Origin: Hemibagrus wyckioides
Lineage: Eukaryota > Chordata > Actinopteri > Siluriformes > Bagridae
Assembly: GCF_019097595.1 (NCBI RefSeq)
Contig: NC_080710.1
Span: 25,334,280 to 25,398,279 of the forward strand
Length of the DNA: 64,000 nucleotides
Direction: 5' to 3'
Part shown: piece by piece, positions 1 through 13,743 of the stretch
Numbering within the stretch: position 1 is the first letter of the stretch
Layout: every line of letters begins with the position of its first letter
The notes under the pieces: generated by a model
Databases searched by the model: none
Seen by the model: the letters and a program-made list of their open reading frames with translations, nothing else
Told to the model about the DNA's origin: nothing
Position numbers and translations under genes: made by a program

Positions 1-2500
1 TGGAACACTAGGACATCTTAAGCCATGGGCATTTACAGTAATGAGTCCTCAGGCCTATAAAATAAGGTTCCTTAGGATGGAATACTGTGAAAGTGACTAT
101 CGATCGAGTCTGATGCCTTATTAACTGTGGCATAAAACCATATTTATTTTAAGTGACTTTAATCAAGAATAATCATATTCTTTTTGCACATGGATATTAC
201 AGTAAGCTTAGAAAACATTCATTGTATTTGTTTGTTTGTAAATTTTTTTAAACCAATTTAAAAAAGGCAAATAATTTGTGGTGTTTGGGTGCCAGCTGAG
301 AGTTTCCATAGATGGTTATGCAATTACTAGTGAGAAGCTCCAGCTGTCTGCTACATTCTTCCTGGTTCATCCACAGAGATTTCCATACAAGTCATTCTGA
401 AACTATTACTGAATGCAAGCAGCATTCCTAAGTGTAATCTAATAAGAGATTTAACATTTGCCAGCATGTAGAGATCACCTAGCATTTCTTCTCATTTAAA
501 TGCATTTCTTCAATTTGCAGAACTCCAATGGTGTCCAACACAGTGATGATACAATGAATAAATGGTATTTATCCTAAATGTAGACTTTTACTGAATCAGT
601 CTGTGTGAAATAGTAGCATTCTTTACATTGCTATTCTTCAGTAGTAGTGTTCATGCTGTAGTCAGGGAAAAAAAGAATATACATTAAATTAATTTCTCAG
701 ACTGCTCACTACTTTTAAGATTTATGGCTTATTGACAAAGGCAAAATGCATACAGAAAATGAGAACCTTGCATCCAAAAGGTGTTTTAAGCGGTCAGGAG
801 ATTAACTCGGGGGGGAAAAGTGGAAATGGGTTTCGACTCATATACAAGTAAAAAAGAAAGACTTGAGGCACAGTTGATAAGGATTAAAAGAGCAACAACA
901 ACAACTAAAAACAGGTAATAAGACAATGACTAACACAATAAATGTAAGTTAAATAAATCAGCAAACCTAGGAATCATATATCATATAGAGGTCAAACCAA
1001 CTTTATGCTGTGGTCCCATCTCTATCGCTGTCATATCATTGATTTGTTGCCTGATTATTTTCACCTTAACTTCTGTTTTGTTTGTTTACTTATACCTCAT
1101 TGTGTCACTTTATCCCTGGGAAGTCTTAGCATGTATCTTATATCGAGACTCTGAGTCATGTTTTCTTATTTCATTGTTCACTCAACTTTTCAGCTCCTGT
1201 CTGTGTTTTGACATTAATTATGGAATATCCTTGTTTAAATTTGCCTGCCTGTGCTGTGACCTCTGATATGCCCCAATAAAGCACATACTAAATTTATGGT
1301 GTGCACTTTACAGGAGTGTTTTTCAACAAATATTTGATAGAAGGGTTCAAGGAAAGTCATAAGAGAATGTCAGAACTGTTTTGGTCTGGTTAACTTGAAA
1401 TATATTTCTTTTTTTCCCCTTTTTCCACCCAAAGTCCATTGTTTGTTTGATTTTTTAAAATTAATTCAGATATCCTGTTTTCTCTCTTAAATGCTGTCTG
1501 CAAATAAATCCATGTCCAATTTCTACTTTGAACTGTTTTCAAGCACCATCACCGAGAATAATATAAAGGTGTAAGAGAACAAGGATAACACAGATAGAGG
1601 AACAACTCCCTTTTCATTGACGACTGCAGGTAGTAAATGCTGTCAGAAATGGTCAGCTTTGTTCTTATTTACTTGTAATATCAACGTCAACTTTTTAAAA
1701 TCCACAGCTTGTCATTATTTTGTTTTTCGCCGAACCCATTATGTAAAATAAATGCCTGTGTTAGCACATTTTCTTCACAGCTTGGATGAAAAAACAGAAA
1801 TCCCAAAACACCATTTAAAATGTCTGAACACACTTCATTACTGGTGTTTGGGTTACCCAGTAATGAAGCACACTTATCAAATAGGAGTGGTCTCTTGAGA
1901 TTAGAACTGCAATGATAACAGTTCATATCATTTCAGCATTTCTCTTGTTAATGTATTCTAATTTCAATCAAACAAGAGGTTTTCTTCACAATGCCATAAT
2001 GCCAGGGCATGATGTAAAACCCTTATGTTCTAATTAAAAACAACAACAAAAATCCTAAATATCTTATTTCACTTCAAATGCAATGACTGAATCCACACTA
2101 AGGGGATTTTAATATTTGCAGAAAGAGTGTGTTATTCTCCAAATATTCTTTAGTAATGACATCTAATGACTTGTTTGTGTTTGTTTCATATATTTACATT
2201 TATAAAATTTGATTTCATTTGCTCTCAGTGCGTTGGGAATAAACTGAATATGACCATAAGGTTGATGCAGTTTGTTGCAACAATGTCGTTACAGTTGTAT
2301 GATTACAGTTTAGAAAATGTTTCATGTTCAATAAAGCGCAGGTGAAAATGAAAATCCCAGTGCAAAAAGTAAATGGTGCAAGGTCAATTAAGAGAACAGG
2401 AATAGGGATTCAGTGGCATATGCTCACTAATGGATTTATAACTATTGTAGGAGCATGACATTAACTTGTGACTAAAGCAAGATGGGCTGAACCTGGGTCA
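1..2500. other. Intergenic, no gene recognised
   Basis: AT-rich non-coding sequence. Open frames here are under 90 codons, have no recognisable domain, and look like chance. I see no SINE, Tc1 or LINE similarity in this stretch. Confidence 0.6.
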
Positions 2501-2939
2501 TTTGCTCAGAAGACTGAGACCTCTGGCATTTTAGAGCAGTATAGTTGTACGTGGATGTGACAGAACCTTCCCCACAAAGCCAAAATCAAACCACCCAAAC
2601 GACCCCAGGGACTAAGAGCAGGACGGACTGAATGCTTTCTGCAGAACTTACCAGTGAGTGATGGGTATTCAGTGCCATCAGTGGTGACACTTGAGTGATC
2701 CAGCAGACCGTCATTCCCAATCAGTGTGGTAGTACAGGTGTCAAGCCCAGACACTTTAACACACAATGCAAGATGGGGCTCAGTTCAAGGTTTGTGATTT
2801 TGTGCTTTAGGACCGACATGTGGAGTGTGGGAGAGTCTGGCAGCGGAAGATGAAGGTGTTACTTATGCTCAAGATCAGCTGATTTTTCAAAGAATTCAGT
2901 AATGTCTGTAAAAAGGGCCAGTAAAATGCAAACATGGGC

Positions 2940-3360
2940 CCCCAGCTTGCTTTCTCTTTTTTTCCCCTTTTATTTCCTTTTCTTCTTCTTTCCACCAGTG
3001 CTCTTTTTCCTGTTCTTTCATTCCACACTTCTTTCCTGCCTTCCTTTCCTTATTTACCTTCATCCTAGATTCCCCCCCCCCTTTTCCACACTTCCTATCT
3101 CCATTGATTCTATTTTTCTTCCTTATTTCTCCTGTTCTTTCCTTCTCTTCTTCTTTCTATCCTCACTTCCTGCTTTCCTTTCATCTTTCTTTTTGCTATA
3201 CCATTACTTATATTTCTTTTTCCTTCATTCTTGCCCTCTGTTCTACTTTTTTTTTTTCCATTATCAGTTCTTCCTTCTATCCTGCTTTCCTTCCTTCCCT
3301 TCCATACTTTTACCTGCTCATTATTCATTCTTTTCTTCTTTCCTTCCATTCTCTTAAATC
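2940..3360 (+). repeat. Polypyrimidine (CT-rich) tract
   Basis: About 400 bases in which the + strand is almost only C and T, built of irregular TTCC, TTTCT and CCTT units with a poly-C run near 3071. It opens long frames on both strands (Phe/Leu/Ser-rich on +, Lys/Arg/Glu-rich on -). These are compositional artefacts and not genes. Confidence 0.85.
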
Positions 3361-4735
3361 AGAAAGCAAATATTTAATATCATTTGTGTTTCATTCTTTT
3401 AATCGTTATAAAATGATCCACCCCCCACCCCCACTAACTTATTGGAATGCATGGGAGTATGTTGTAAAATCAGTGAGTGGGTAAAGTTGTTATATAATCA
3501 AGTCAACAGAGGAGTTCAGCAGTATCCTGTTAATCATGCCAGAATAAGGCACTAATAAGCAGTTGACAAAAATTGCATCGCTGTTGTGCATATTCTACAA
3601 TTTATTTCTAGGCATAGGACATTTTTTTCTAGGCAGAAATGACCAATTGCAAAGCTTAGAAGCAATCCTGTCACAGCTGGCTGACATTTTAGCAGGCCAT
3701 TATGGAAAGACATGCATGCTTTTAAGATGAGGATTTGAGATTCGTAATATGGAGACATAGCATCAACATGATGAAAAATCCAGCTTGGTGGGACTGTCCT
3801 TGTAGCTCTCCTTAATGTCCTTTCGTCTTCTTTGTGCAAATTGTAATCAGAAATGTAAAAAGTGGCCCTGTGATGGCAAGAGAGAATGTTTTAGCAGTTT
3901 AGACCAGGGTGGCATTGTACTTTCCTGCAGTTTGTATATGGATGGCATCAGGCAGTGGAGTGTTCTTCTCTAAAGGTCAAATCAAGCATGCATCACATAT
4001 TTAGCAAAGGATTAGGGTTAGGGTAACCCTTGACTGAAGGGTTTCTTCACAACTATAGTCATACACATTTCCCCAAGCTGCTAAAGTGTCTCATAATAGA
4101 ATTTAAGACTCCTTTGTAATGAAAAACGTCTACAATATTTAATATACTCTACATACTTTGCCAGTAAGTTTCAAAGGATGTTGAAACACATTATATTTCT
4201 GTATTAACATCCAGAACAAATCCGCTCTAACAGTGTTTAGTTTATTTTGTTTTGTGGAAAAACCATTTCACTAGAGAAAGTACTGACAGATGTTACATGC
4301 TGAAAATCAGGGCACTGATTAGATTTCACATGGTCATTATACAGCTGCCATTCCTCCACCAGTCTGTGAGCTTTCTGAATCCACTGTATGCTGTATGCAG
4401 TTTGATCCCTGACATTTTCTCTGTTAACCGAATGAAATATCATAACTCCTATGAAGTCTACACTGAATGCTGTTCTTTCACATCGACTTAAAAATACATT
4501 TTTTTTTCCTGACCATCATTAACTGTAACCTTACTCATCAGGTTTTAACCATTGTGATTCAGCCTTTTATTAAAAACTAACCTTGCCTGTACCAGAATTT
4601 TTAATTACAGACTAATTTCAAAATTGCAGCGTCTATTTAAAGTTTTAACAAAACTGGTCTATTCCCAGAAATTTGTATTTAAAAAGTTGCAGTCATGGGT
4701 TAGGGGATGCCATAGCACAGAGCTGGCTCTTCTAA
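3361..4735. other. Intergenic, nothing recognised
   Basis: AT-rich sequence without a supported gene or a repeat I can name. Two TTAGGG units near 4013 are too few to be a telomeric array. Confidence 0.55.
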
Positions 4736-4739
4736 AACT

Positions 4740-5665
4740 GAGTGCATCATTCCTTTTAGTTGATTCTAGCAATTGAGCCATTTAAAATCATTTGTCACCA
4801 CAGTGTTGCCTTTGATAAAATTAATAACAGCACTTGTTTCTTGTCTAACTTTAAAAACCCTAATCATTTGCTTTCCAACTGGGTAAATTTATATCATCTT
4901 TCTCTCCTATTGCCTATAGTTTACCCCAAGTCTCTCTGTTGGGCCCTGTAAGCCCTCTAACCTATCTGCCAAAGTTGGAGTCAATTTTGATTCATCTCTT
5001 GTAAATATAAGCTTTCGTTTAAAATCTATCATCGAACCTGAATAATTCTTTAGGAGTTGTACATGCTTTTATATTTCGATTCCCTTTACATAAGAGTTGG
5101 TCAGTCTTGCACTCCTGTCTGCAACTTGTCCAAAATGCCAGTATTACTGATACTAGAGTAAAAGACAGCATTTAACCAGTCACAGCATCTCTACACTAGC
5201 TTCCAGACAAGCAAAGATTTTTAAAAATTGTAGTGTTTGTTTTCAAAGCACTACATGGTTTGGATCCACAGTATTCTGCATGTCTTCATATTTCAGACAG
5301 GGCACTTCAATCTGTTAATAAATGACAGGTAAACTGTCCAATATTCACAATTAAAACACGTTCTCAATGCATGCTCAGTTGCTGCCCCTAGACTGTGGAA
5401 TATGTTAACTTTTACAGCAACATTTGCCTCAACTATTGACCAGTTTTAATATTTGTGTCTGTCTCTAACCCCTGCTTTTTTATATCATATTATATTTTAC
5501 ATCATATGCCCACTTGGGAATTTTATTAAGGAGACTTCATTATTCATTATCATCATTCATCTTTCAGTGTGTTTTTGTGTTACATTACCCTGTTTCGCGA
5601 CTTTTTAATCTCAGACTTCGGTTAGTGTCATCTGTTTTAAAGAAATAAAATTTGATTGAATAGGA
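4740..5665 (+). mobile_element. Decayed non-LTR retrotransposon (LINE) 3' end
   Basis: Broken frames on the + strand read like the C-terminal end of a fish non-LTR reverse transcriptase ORF. Around 4965-5000 there is a KVGVNFDSSL-like stretch, matching the usual 'LGV-FDS-L' motif. Around 5100-5280 a CNLSKMPVLLI region is followed by a recognisable 'VFKALHGLDPQYSA'-like stretch, which is the typical 'FK-L-GLAP-YL' motif. The stretch ends near 5640-5665 in an AATAAAA signal and a TTGATTGAAT tail, as many fish LINE 3' ends do. Stops and frameshifts are frequent, so it is inactive. The clade (L2 or a relative) is a guess from the motif wording. The 5' limit is uncertain. Confidence 0.55.
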
Positions 5666-8600
5666 GCAAGTCCCTTCAGAGCAAATACTTAAACCCTGCA
5701 AACAATTATTTCTTCTTTATTACCAAATCAATTTAATGTCATAATCCCATACTAAACCCTCTTAATGCCCACTACTTGATATATTCTACATAAAAACTTG
5801 GAAGCGAGACGACGTCTCATTTAAAACTGAAGTGCTGACTAGAGATGTCTTTCTGGCTTTCAGGACCAGTTCTTTCCTACTTACATTTTTGCTCCACACT
5901 GTTTATTTTTGCTGAAAGATGCCCTAACAGCGCTCATTTTTCAGCCTAAAAGCTAATGATAGCATTTTTGGCATGAGCTTTTTTTTTCCTGCTCAGCAGC
6001 ACTACTCTAATGATGTCACCTGCACACATTTCTCCAACTATATGTAGTTAAACATTACAGTAGGTCTTTATGGAAGCATAGTATTCAACATTTTACCCTG
6101 ATTTAACTGACAAAGAAATTTAACGTGTGGATAAATGTTCTAGAGAATGGGTAAGGACCAGAGAAATCTATGTAAATGTAAATACAATTCCGCAATTTTC
6201 TTTTATTGTTGTGATTTTGCCAATCATTGCGAGGAGCACTACAATACACAGCCATCATTACACAAATACAGTGTATAAACATTGGGAATCCTTACAGCAA
6301 TTCAACACTTGCTGCCTGCCAGTGATAAATGGGCCTATTAATAGATCAGTACTGCTAGCTTTAGTCATGTACTGTTTAATTTGTTTGAATTTCAGTCGTC
6401 CTTTGGTCCTCTTGCTCATTCTTAGCCCTTCTTCTATATACAACACTAAAAAGAAAACACTTTCTTATCTGATCAGCATGCATTCCACTGCTCCCCATTA
6501 TAATGAGAATTTGATGACAGCAAAGTTATTAGATTGCTATAAAATATTTGCCCTCCATCCAGTGGCTAACAGGCTTTATCCCTTTCAAAATATGCTATTC
6601 CTTTCACAATTTACCGATGCCATCAGAAGAAGGCTTTTTTAGTGTGCGAACCAGAAAATCTCCCTCTAGAGACTAATCCTTCACAGGTGAGTAGGCATGA
6701 TTATAATAGATGCATCACTGATTAACATTTTGATTTTATTCAGAGTGTTTTTAAAATATCTGACTATCATCGAATCATGTGTGGATGTAGATGCTCTCTA
6801 CCCAGCCACCTTTGACCATAATCTCAACATGCACATTGCAGGCCTCTGCTTATCCATCAACTCCTGTCCATGAGCAAGGCTCTCCATATCTTTGATGGCT
6901 TGACAACAAGCTGTGTTATTCCAGCTATATTCTCTTGAAAAGAAGAGAGATGGAAGTATATTGGCTCCTGTCAGAATTGCATGCTTCACTGTGGAAAGGC
7001 GATTTCTGTCAAAGGAAGATTATGAAATGAAAGACTGCATTGCTTTCCATTTCTCTGCCCTATAAAGGGAAAATTAAACCAGGAACTAAGGACTGTGGGA
7101 GACATGGATGACTGACAATGAATGGGAAGTAATAATACAAGCAGGACTGAATGAGGATTATTATCAGGATATGTTAAAAAAAGTACCATTTTCTTCATCA
7201 ATTTAAATGAAATCATTGATCTTTCAAGGGGTTGAGGAATTATAGGTCACTCCATCAACTAGCCAATCCCAAATTTGTCAAGGATTTACAGGAGCTTAAT
7301 CTGTGGTGTTAAAAATAAAGAAAAAAAAATGCTAGTCATCTTTGATAGCCTTTTAAATATGGTTATTAATTTTGAAAACCTAATGCATACATATGTATGT
7401 ATATATGTGGATATACCTGTGTATGTGTATATACTGTACAAGTATAATGTATAAACATTTCTACCCTTATATACCCTAGTATATGTATATCTAGTATATG
7501 TACACTCAAATATATTTATTTTATTTATTGCATTTATTAATTTATTTATTTCTTGTTACTGCACCACAGGACTAAGAGAAACACAATTTCTACCCTCTGT
7601 ATGTCCTGTACATATAGCAGAATTGACAAAGCTGACTCTGACTCTTGTCTTCGCCAGTATTTATTACATTAAAAACAAACAAAATCACACCTATGAAATA
7701 CTTGAAATGAGAGTAAAAAAAATAAGTAAAAAATGCAGGAATTCCTAAAGTAGTGTAGGAATAGTTGAATATTTATGTATTAATATAGCAAGATAAATGT
7801 TTATGTATAGCTTAAACAGTTAAAAACGATACCCAATGAGCTCATTTTTTATGCTATTGTGTGCAAACTGAATAATTTCAATGTCTAAACTAAAAGATAT
7901 AAAAACAGAGCAGTATACACTTATTTCTTTCCAGTGGTACTGTTCTGACATCAGTGCTCCAGTTGCATACGTAAGCTGCTGGTGTCCAGGGCATGAATAC
8001 CTGAGGTGGGTTTTTATACATCTAGGCAAAACCTATTAGCTGGTTTGAAATAGAACCTCATCAGCTACTGCAATTAAATACCCAAAGTAACTTTTCACTA
8101 GTCACATGAACGTTAAAATAATGAACAAAAATGTGCATTTAACACACAAATGGCTCAATCATGTTATATTACTCCTACCACTCAAATAATGAGGTAATAA
8201 TGACCACATTTGTCTAACGTCCAGTGTTCTCGACCCATGGGTACTTTTTCTTTTCCACATGAAAATCTTGGTTCAGCCTCTATATTTTCATTGGACAAGT
8301 AACATTAGTAATATTAAAAAAATCTGATTCAGCTCAGAAGAGAAGGTGTTACTTTTCTATCTGTTAAAAAGCACCCCACTACTTCAAAAATAAGGAAAAA
8401 ATATGCTGACTATAAAATGGTATGAAAGGGAAAGGGGAGAAAAATGGAGCAATGACAAATCAGAATCAATTATTTAACAAAGCTGTGCTATAAAATATTA
8501 AATTGATGTAGGCGCACTCACTCGTCACAGGACATGAGGTATGGTGGGAAATTGCTTGTCACCGTCTGATACTCACTAGAATTTGACAAGAGATCGGAAA

Positions 8601-9600
8601 TTGTGGAGAGAAATCGTGATGGGAGATAAAAGATCTCTGTGCATATATCTATCAGCTAATAAATCCAGATAGTTAGCTGGAATACATTTGAAATTTTATT
8701 TTTAAATTTTCTTGCCTAGATTCCATTGGTCACCATAAAAATCCTCACCATTTTTATCTGACCACAATGATGAAATGTTTCTGCTGCACTGATAAATCAA
8801 AGTAAAGATAAATGCTTTGTAAATGATCTCAGCAACATGCATGCATTTGATACATACTCCACAGTTCCCCTTTGTTTTGGTTCTTTGCCAATCCAATTAC
8901 AATTACTTGAGTGGCCTATGCTTTGGCTTAAAAGAAGATGCATGTCTTTTAAATGAGATCTACAGACAGTGCATTAAAATGCAGCTGGACTGACTTGATC
9001 ACCAGAGTCACTCAGACCAAATCACTCATGCTGACAACAGTGAAGAATATTCAATAATCAAGCCTATTGCATAGTCAGCCACATACTACTTGTTAACCAA
9101 AAGGTCCTGTAGTGTAAGGATAGAGAAAAATGTAGGCATCAGTTCATTTTGCTCTGTTATGGCTCTGTGGGTGTTTGATTTCTTGTCTTTTCACAATGGA
9201 GGGAAGACTGATTCCCTCCAAAAAACACATCCAGCCAGTAATAATACATTAAAAACAAACCACTACAACACAGATATGCTATTTCTATATGCCATTTATA
9301 TTTTCATCCAATAAAAATAGTTAAAAAATCTCCTATATTGAAGCCTGAAGTGTTATTGTTAAGAGTTACCCTAAATGTGATTTTTTTTCCTATAATAGCA
9401 GTTTGAGACATGTTATTTCTCTTAAATATAATTTACCAAAGGCATTATTTAATTTTCTTTTATTTATGCCATACTTTTTTCCCCTCCGTCATAGATATTT
9501 CACCACTTTTGCATGCTCACAAAGCAAGTCAGATCCTGTTATCACTTACATTACAGCAATCATCAACTTGTCAATTTTTTAGCCTATAATGTACAAGATG
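5666..9600. other. Intergenic, no gene recognised
   Basis: AT-rich sequence with a TA/TG-rich simple stretch near 7385-7510 and TTTA-rich sequence near 7510-7555. The longest open frame, 6127-6642 on + (171 codons), has no domain I recognise, no homologous look and no splice context. I treat it as chance. Confidence 0.55.
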
Positions 9601-9611
9601 TTGTCCTATGA

Positions 9612-9732
9612 CTGTTCAGGGTTGCCACTGCAGATTATCTTATCCATATAAGGAAATATTTGATTCTGGCACAGTTTGGATGCCCTTTCTGACACATCCC
9701 TCCCATTGTATCCAGGTGGCTGTCACTGGCAC
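9612..9732 (+). repeat. Diverged dispersed repeat, family R1
   Basis: A diverged copy of the repeat at 42930-43150. Shared landmarks in the same order are 'GTTCAGGGTTGCCACTGCAG', a 'GGATGCCCTTTCTGACACA' block and a 'CC-GG-TGG-CACTGGCAC' end. The 'GCCGGATGCCCTTCCTGACGC' core is widespread in teleost genomes. I do not assign it to a named family. Confidence 0.6.
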
Positions 9733-10625
9733 ATCATGAAAATAAGATAACATACAAGTGGCTGTTAAAAAGTGTTCTTACAGAACATTTACATTTTCCT
9801 TAAATGTTAAAAAACCTCTACCCTCTGAATTAGCCTTTACTATACAAATAATAATGTATTAGAACAGATGCATTAATATAAACCTGTGATTTGTCTTACA
9901 GTTCAAGACTACTGTCAGAGCTCTCTTGTTAAAATGAATAAACCTCTGACCAATAAAATGTCAGACTTTGACAGAATTCTGGTAAAACACATTCAGTTTG
10001 AGGGTTTCAGAAACCTTGATCACTGGTAAGTGACTCCAGTCACAAATATCCAGTTGCACGTGATTTTTGAGGGCTCAGACATTTTGTTGTGCTTCTGGAG
10101 ACTGAATCATCCTCCATCTTGATTGATGAGCATAATGAAGTACACAAAGCCTACTGCTGTACAGATCCCCATGACAGCACTAAAGCTGCACTCAGCACAC
10201 CAAATCACCAGGTTTACAAAGAGTCACCTCTCAGTGATCCGCCATTCGCTCTGCCTGAGGTGGAGAACTGACTGGCACCAGACTCCCATGAGCAGCCACG
10301 GACTGACCCGGCATGGCAGCCTCTATCCCAGGAGGACAGAGCAAGTGCATGGCACACAAATCCATCACCTTTCGGCTAGAAGTGCCTCCTCGATCCTGAG
10401 AGACTATGGAAGGGATAGAGGTGTCTGTCAAGAACTGCTGCAGGTGAGAAAGTGTAGAGTGTTGAAAAGCTGTCCCACAAGAATTGTGGAAAGTTCAAAC
10501 TGTCAGCATAACATGGGAACTGTTCATGTCTACTATACTTAGACCGCCCCCCCCCTCCTCATAAAGTAGAAGAAATGCAAATAGACATCATTTAGCTGGT
10601 AAGTGAAAAAGACTCTCATTATTAC
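9733..10625. other. Unassigned non-coding stretch with a GC-richer patch
   Basis: No gene is supported. Bases 10200-10440 are less AT-rich than their surroundings and open overlapping frames of 60 to 139 codons on both strands, but none shows a domain. A poly-C run lies near 10546. It may be an old repeat or a dead exon; I cannot tell which. Confidence 0.45.
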
Positions 10626-10629
10626 AGCA

Positions 10630-10672
10630 CACTCTGGATAAGAGGATCTGGGAAATGCTGTAAATGTAAATC
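10630..10672 (+). repeat. SINE 3' tail fragment
   Basis: The sequence 'CTCTGGATAAGAG-ATCTG-' followed by 'AAATGCTGTAAATGTAAAT' is the conserved 3' tail of the fish tRNA-derived SINE that is better preserved at 20980 and 28883. Head and tRNA part are missing. Confidence 0.65.
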
Positions 10673-13380
10673 CTGGTCGTAACAAATAAATAAGTAAATA
10701 CCCTCATTTACCCACAACACATTATACAAATCATCCTTCTTGGGAGCTTCTAGGAAGACTCCAAGCTACATGGCTGTTTGGAGGAGTTTCACTTTAACAC
10801 TGGGGCTCATTTTTTACTAATTTATATTCATCACTAATGTAGTACACAGTAATGTTTGGATCAAACAGAGACATTAAGTAAGCTGTTAATCACTCCTTTA
10901 TGTGTATATGCACTTTCTAAAAGACATATTGCACAGCAGTGCCAATATTAAAGTGGGCCTTGAACATCAGCATACAGTATTTGCAATTCTGACAGATGCC
11001 TCAATGTGATCTGGTGATCTCCGGAGCTCAAGGTTTTATTTTGAAATATCTTGGCAGTATCATATTGCTCTTGACGGGGCTACTTATCAAAAAGATATAT
11101 GCAAGACATATAGTGTACTGTAAGTACATTAAGGCACAAATTCAGCATTGCCTTAAGGGTAAAAGATACAGTGTTCAAGGAAAAAAAGTAATGGCCATTA
11201 CTAAATAAGTAATAAAAAACTAAATAAAAGATTTAAATAAATAAATACCCAAACAGGACTTTTGCCTTGGCCCATGAATCCTCATTATTACATTATAATG
11301 GTGATGAGGCATTACAGCAAACCATTTAAAATTTTATTTGCGAAAAAAACAAAAACAACAAGTAAAAGTGAGTGTTTCCCCCAAAATGCACCTGTATCCT
11401 GCACATGGGACTTAGTTATTGCAGGTATTTACATTTGTCACTGTTTTACAATGAAGATGTAAACAGGGACATCCATTAGTGTAACATATTTATGTATATG
11501 TATACTGGTCATTACAGGTTTTGTTATTCCTCCTTATAAGCATTCAATGAATTCACGAATGATAAATGCAAAAGATGCCATAATGAAAAAGTTATGAATA
11601 ATTTCTCATTTATCTATTTTTATCTTCAGTAATGGCTTTTTATTTGTCAGGAGGTGGACATTGGGTCAACATGCAAATCTTGTGAATTTTCTTTCACCCT
11701 AAATTATTACAGAGTCTGTTTTTTTCTGTGTGTTTGACAGGCCTCATGATTACCATTATGTGACAATGACATGCCAAGTACACCAAGCTACAAAGTCAGC
11801 TGTCATGATATTTTAATACAAGTCAGCCCTGGAAGTGTAACAAGACAACCTTATATCAAAAAAAATCCATCAAATCATCATGACAACAAATTTGACGAAT
11901 GCAGTCTTCATGTCAGCCATAACCGGGTGGTGTAAGCCTTGTATACATACTGTAGGTGTCAGTTATCAAGAAGTGCTTATGGAGATATTATGCAGCATGC
12001 AGTCTAACAAATACTTCCCTCATTTAAAGCCTTAGCAACTTGACCTTAGTTAAAAGAAGTCACTGTTCTACCTTTTCCTCAATGTCTAACCCATTGACAA
12101 ATGCCTGAATTCAGTTATGAAATATTTCTACAACATGGTTTATGCACTGGTTATTCAGACATAGAGATCTAAACATTTCATCAGGTTTTAGCTTTCTGAC
12201 ATTTCCACTAGCATCAAACAAGTAGGTGGGCAATGGTAGCCTCTTGTATATTAAAAGATTATAGTGATTATATGTAGTAAAAAAAAAAAAGTTTACCCAA
12301 TTTAACTTTTTTACATGACAAAAAACACAGCCTTCTTGCAAACCCCTCTGTTTATCTGTGCAATAGCACAAAGTCAGTGCATGTGGTTACAGACAATGCA
12401 GTTCAAATGTTAATCCTTTTATTATGTTTTATCTGGTTATATTCATATTTCAATTGCAGTAATCATGAAAAAAAAAAAAAAAAAAAAAAAAAGTGTTTGC
12501 TGACAATTAATTATCCCTCTTTTTAGGTAACAGATGAAGCACTTCTGAAGAGAGACATTTTATGCAGATTTTCACAGATTCACTTAAGATCATTAACCTG
12601 TTAATCACAGAAGCGGTGGCATAGCTTACAGGCTCAGCACTGTGGAGGTAAAACAAGTTTCATCTCGTCTGTATTATAATTCCACAGTACACAAGGAAAA
12701 TATGATCCTATGTGCTTTTGGTGTTCTGTTGAAGATTTTATTACAGATTCCCATAGAAATGTCTCAATATACCTTATGTTCCATGTTCATTTCTGAGGCT
12801 TGTGTAGATCCCTGATAAAGGGGAGCAAAGCCCTCACAATGTGCAACTGTTGATATCACCGTGACACCTTCCGGCCTGAAAGAGCCCAGAATTTGCACTC
12901 CTGTCTACCTTATCTCCATCCCTGTTTGCTTAGATATGAGTATCCAGGGCAGGCTTTATAGAAACGACATACAGCTTAACACCGTGTTAGACACTATACC
13001 ACCTTAGCTAATGTTGCAACCTACAAAGAAAACAGAGTAAAGTGGAAAACAGCTAAAAATACGTAAATAGCATGAAGAAAAAAAAAAAAAAAAAAACTCT
13101 GAATGAGGGCTTTAAAACTCTATGAAGATTCCAGTACAACATTTCTCACTCTCAAAGTAATCATTCAAAAGTTAAGGCTAGGAGCAGAGTTACATTACTC
13201 CAAAAACACAAAATACTATCAGACAAATTGATTAAATTGAAAGGTTTAGAATGATTCAGTGGAAACCTTTTTTCTTCCCCATTTGGCAATTTGAATGTCG
13301 GGAACAGCAACCGAAAATGTTCTAGTCAGACATTTTCAGAGTTTCTAGAAGACATCACAAAGTCTACCCATAGGCCAGAT
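10673..13380. other. Intergenic, no gene recognised
   Basis: AT-rich sequence with a 25-base poly-A run at 12468-12492 and a shorter one near 13078-13096. Open frames are all under 90 codons and lack any domain. Confidence 0.55.
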
Positions 13381-13381
13381 G

Positions 13382-13743
13382 CACGATATGGCCAAAAGTA
13401 TGAGGACACTGGAATATTGAGCATCCTGTTCAAAAACCTTGGCCATTTGGTCACAGATGTCAATTGAGGAAGGCTGGAAAGGCACAGCATTCTAAGTGAT
13501 CTGAAACATGTTCATTGCTTTTGGGATCTTCCACTCCAACCTTGGCAAACCATGGTTTTAACAAACTCAAAACAAAGTTAGCTACAGGTTAGGTCACTTA
13601 GTTCTAGTGAAAGGAAACCTTTATACCAAGTCAAACAAAGACATTCTAGATGATCATGTGCTTCCTATGTTGTGTTAACAGTTAGGAGAGGAGCCACATA
13701 GTGTGTTATGTTCAGATATCCACATACTTTTGGCTATATAGTG
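13382..13743 (-). mobile_element. Nonautonomous Tc1-type element (MITE), 362 bases
   Basis: Both ends carry an inverted repeat: left 'CACGATATGGCCAAAAGTAT', right the reverse complement of 'CACTATATAGCCAAAAGTAT', each followed by GAGGA or GTGGA. A TA dinucleotide flanks the right end, as expected for Tc1/mariner insertion. Internally, the minus strand keeps 'ACCATGGTTTGCCAAGGTTG' and 'GAGTGGAAGAT', which also occur in the longer relative at 59073 just before its transposase-like WPAQSPDLNP motif. The copy has lost the transposase and can only have moved in trans. Confidence 0.8.

Noticed and set aside
2902..3484. 151- and 126-codon frames rich in Phe, Leu, Ser and Pro
   Set aside because: They are direct translations of the polypyrimidine tract.
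4013..4030. Telomere-like TTAGGGTTAGGG
   Set aside because: Only two units; not an interstitial telomeric array.
6127..6642. 171-codon plus-strand open frame
   Set aside because: No domain, no biased or conserved motif, no splice context. Frames of this size occur by chance in a 64-kb window.
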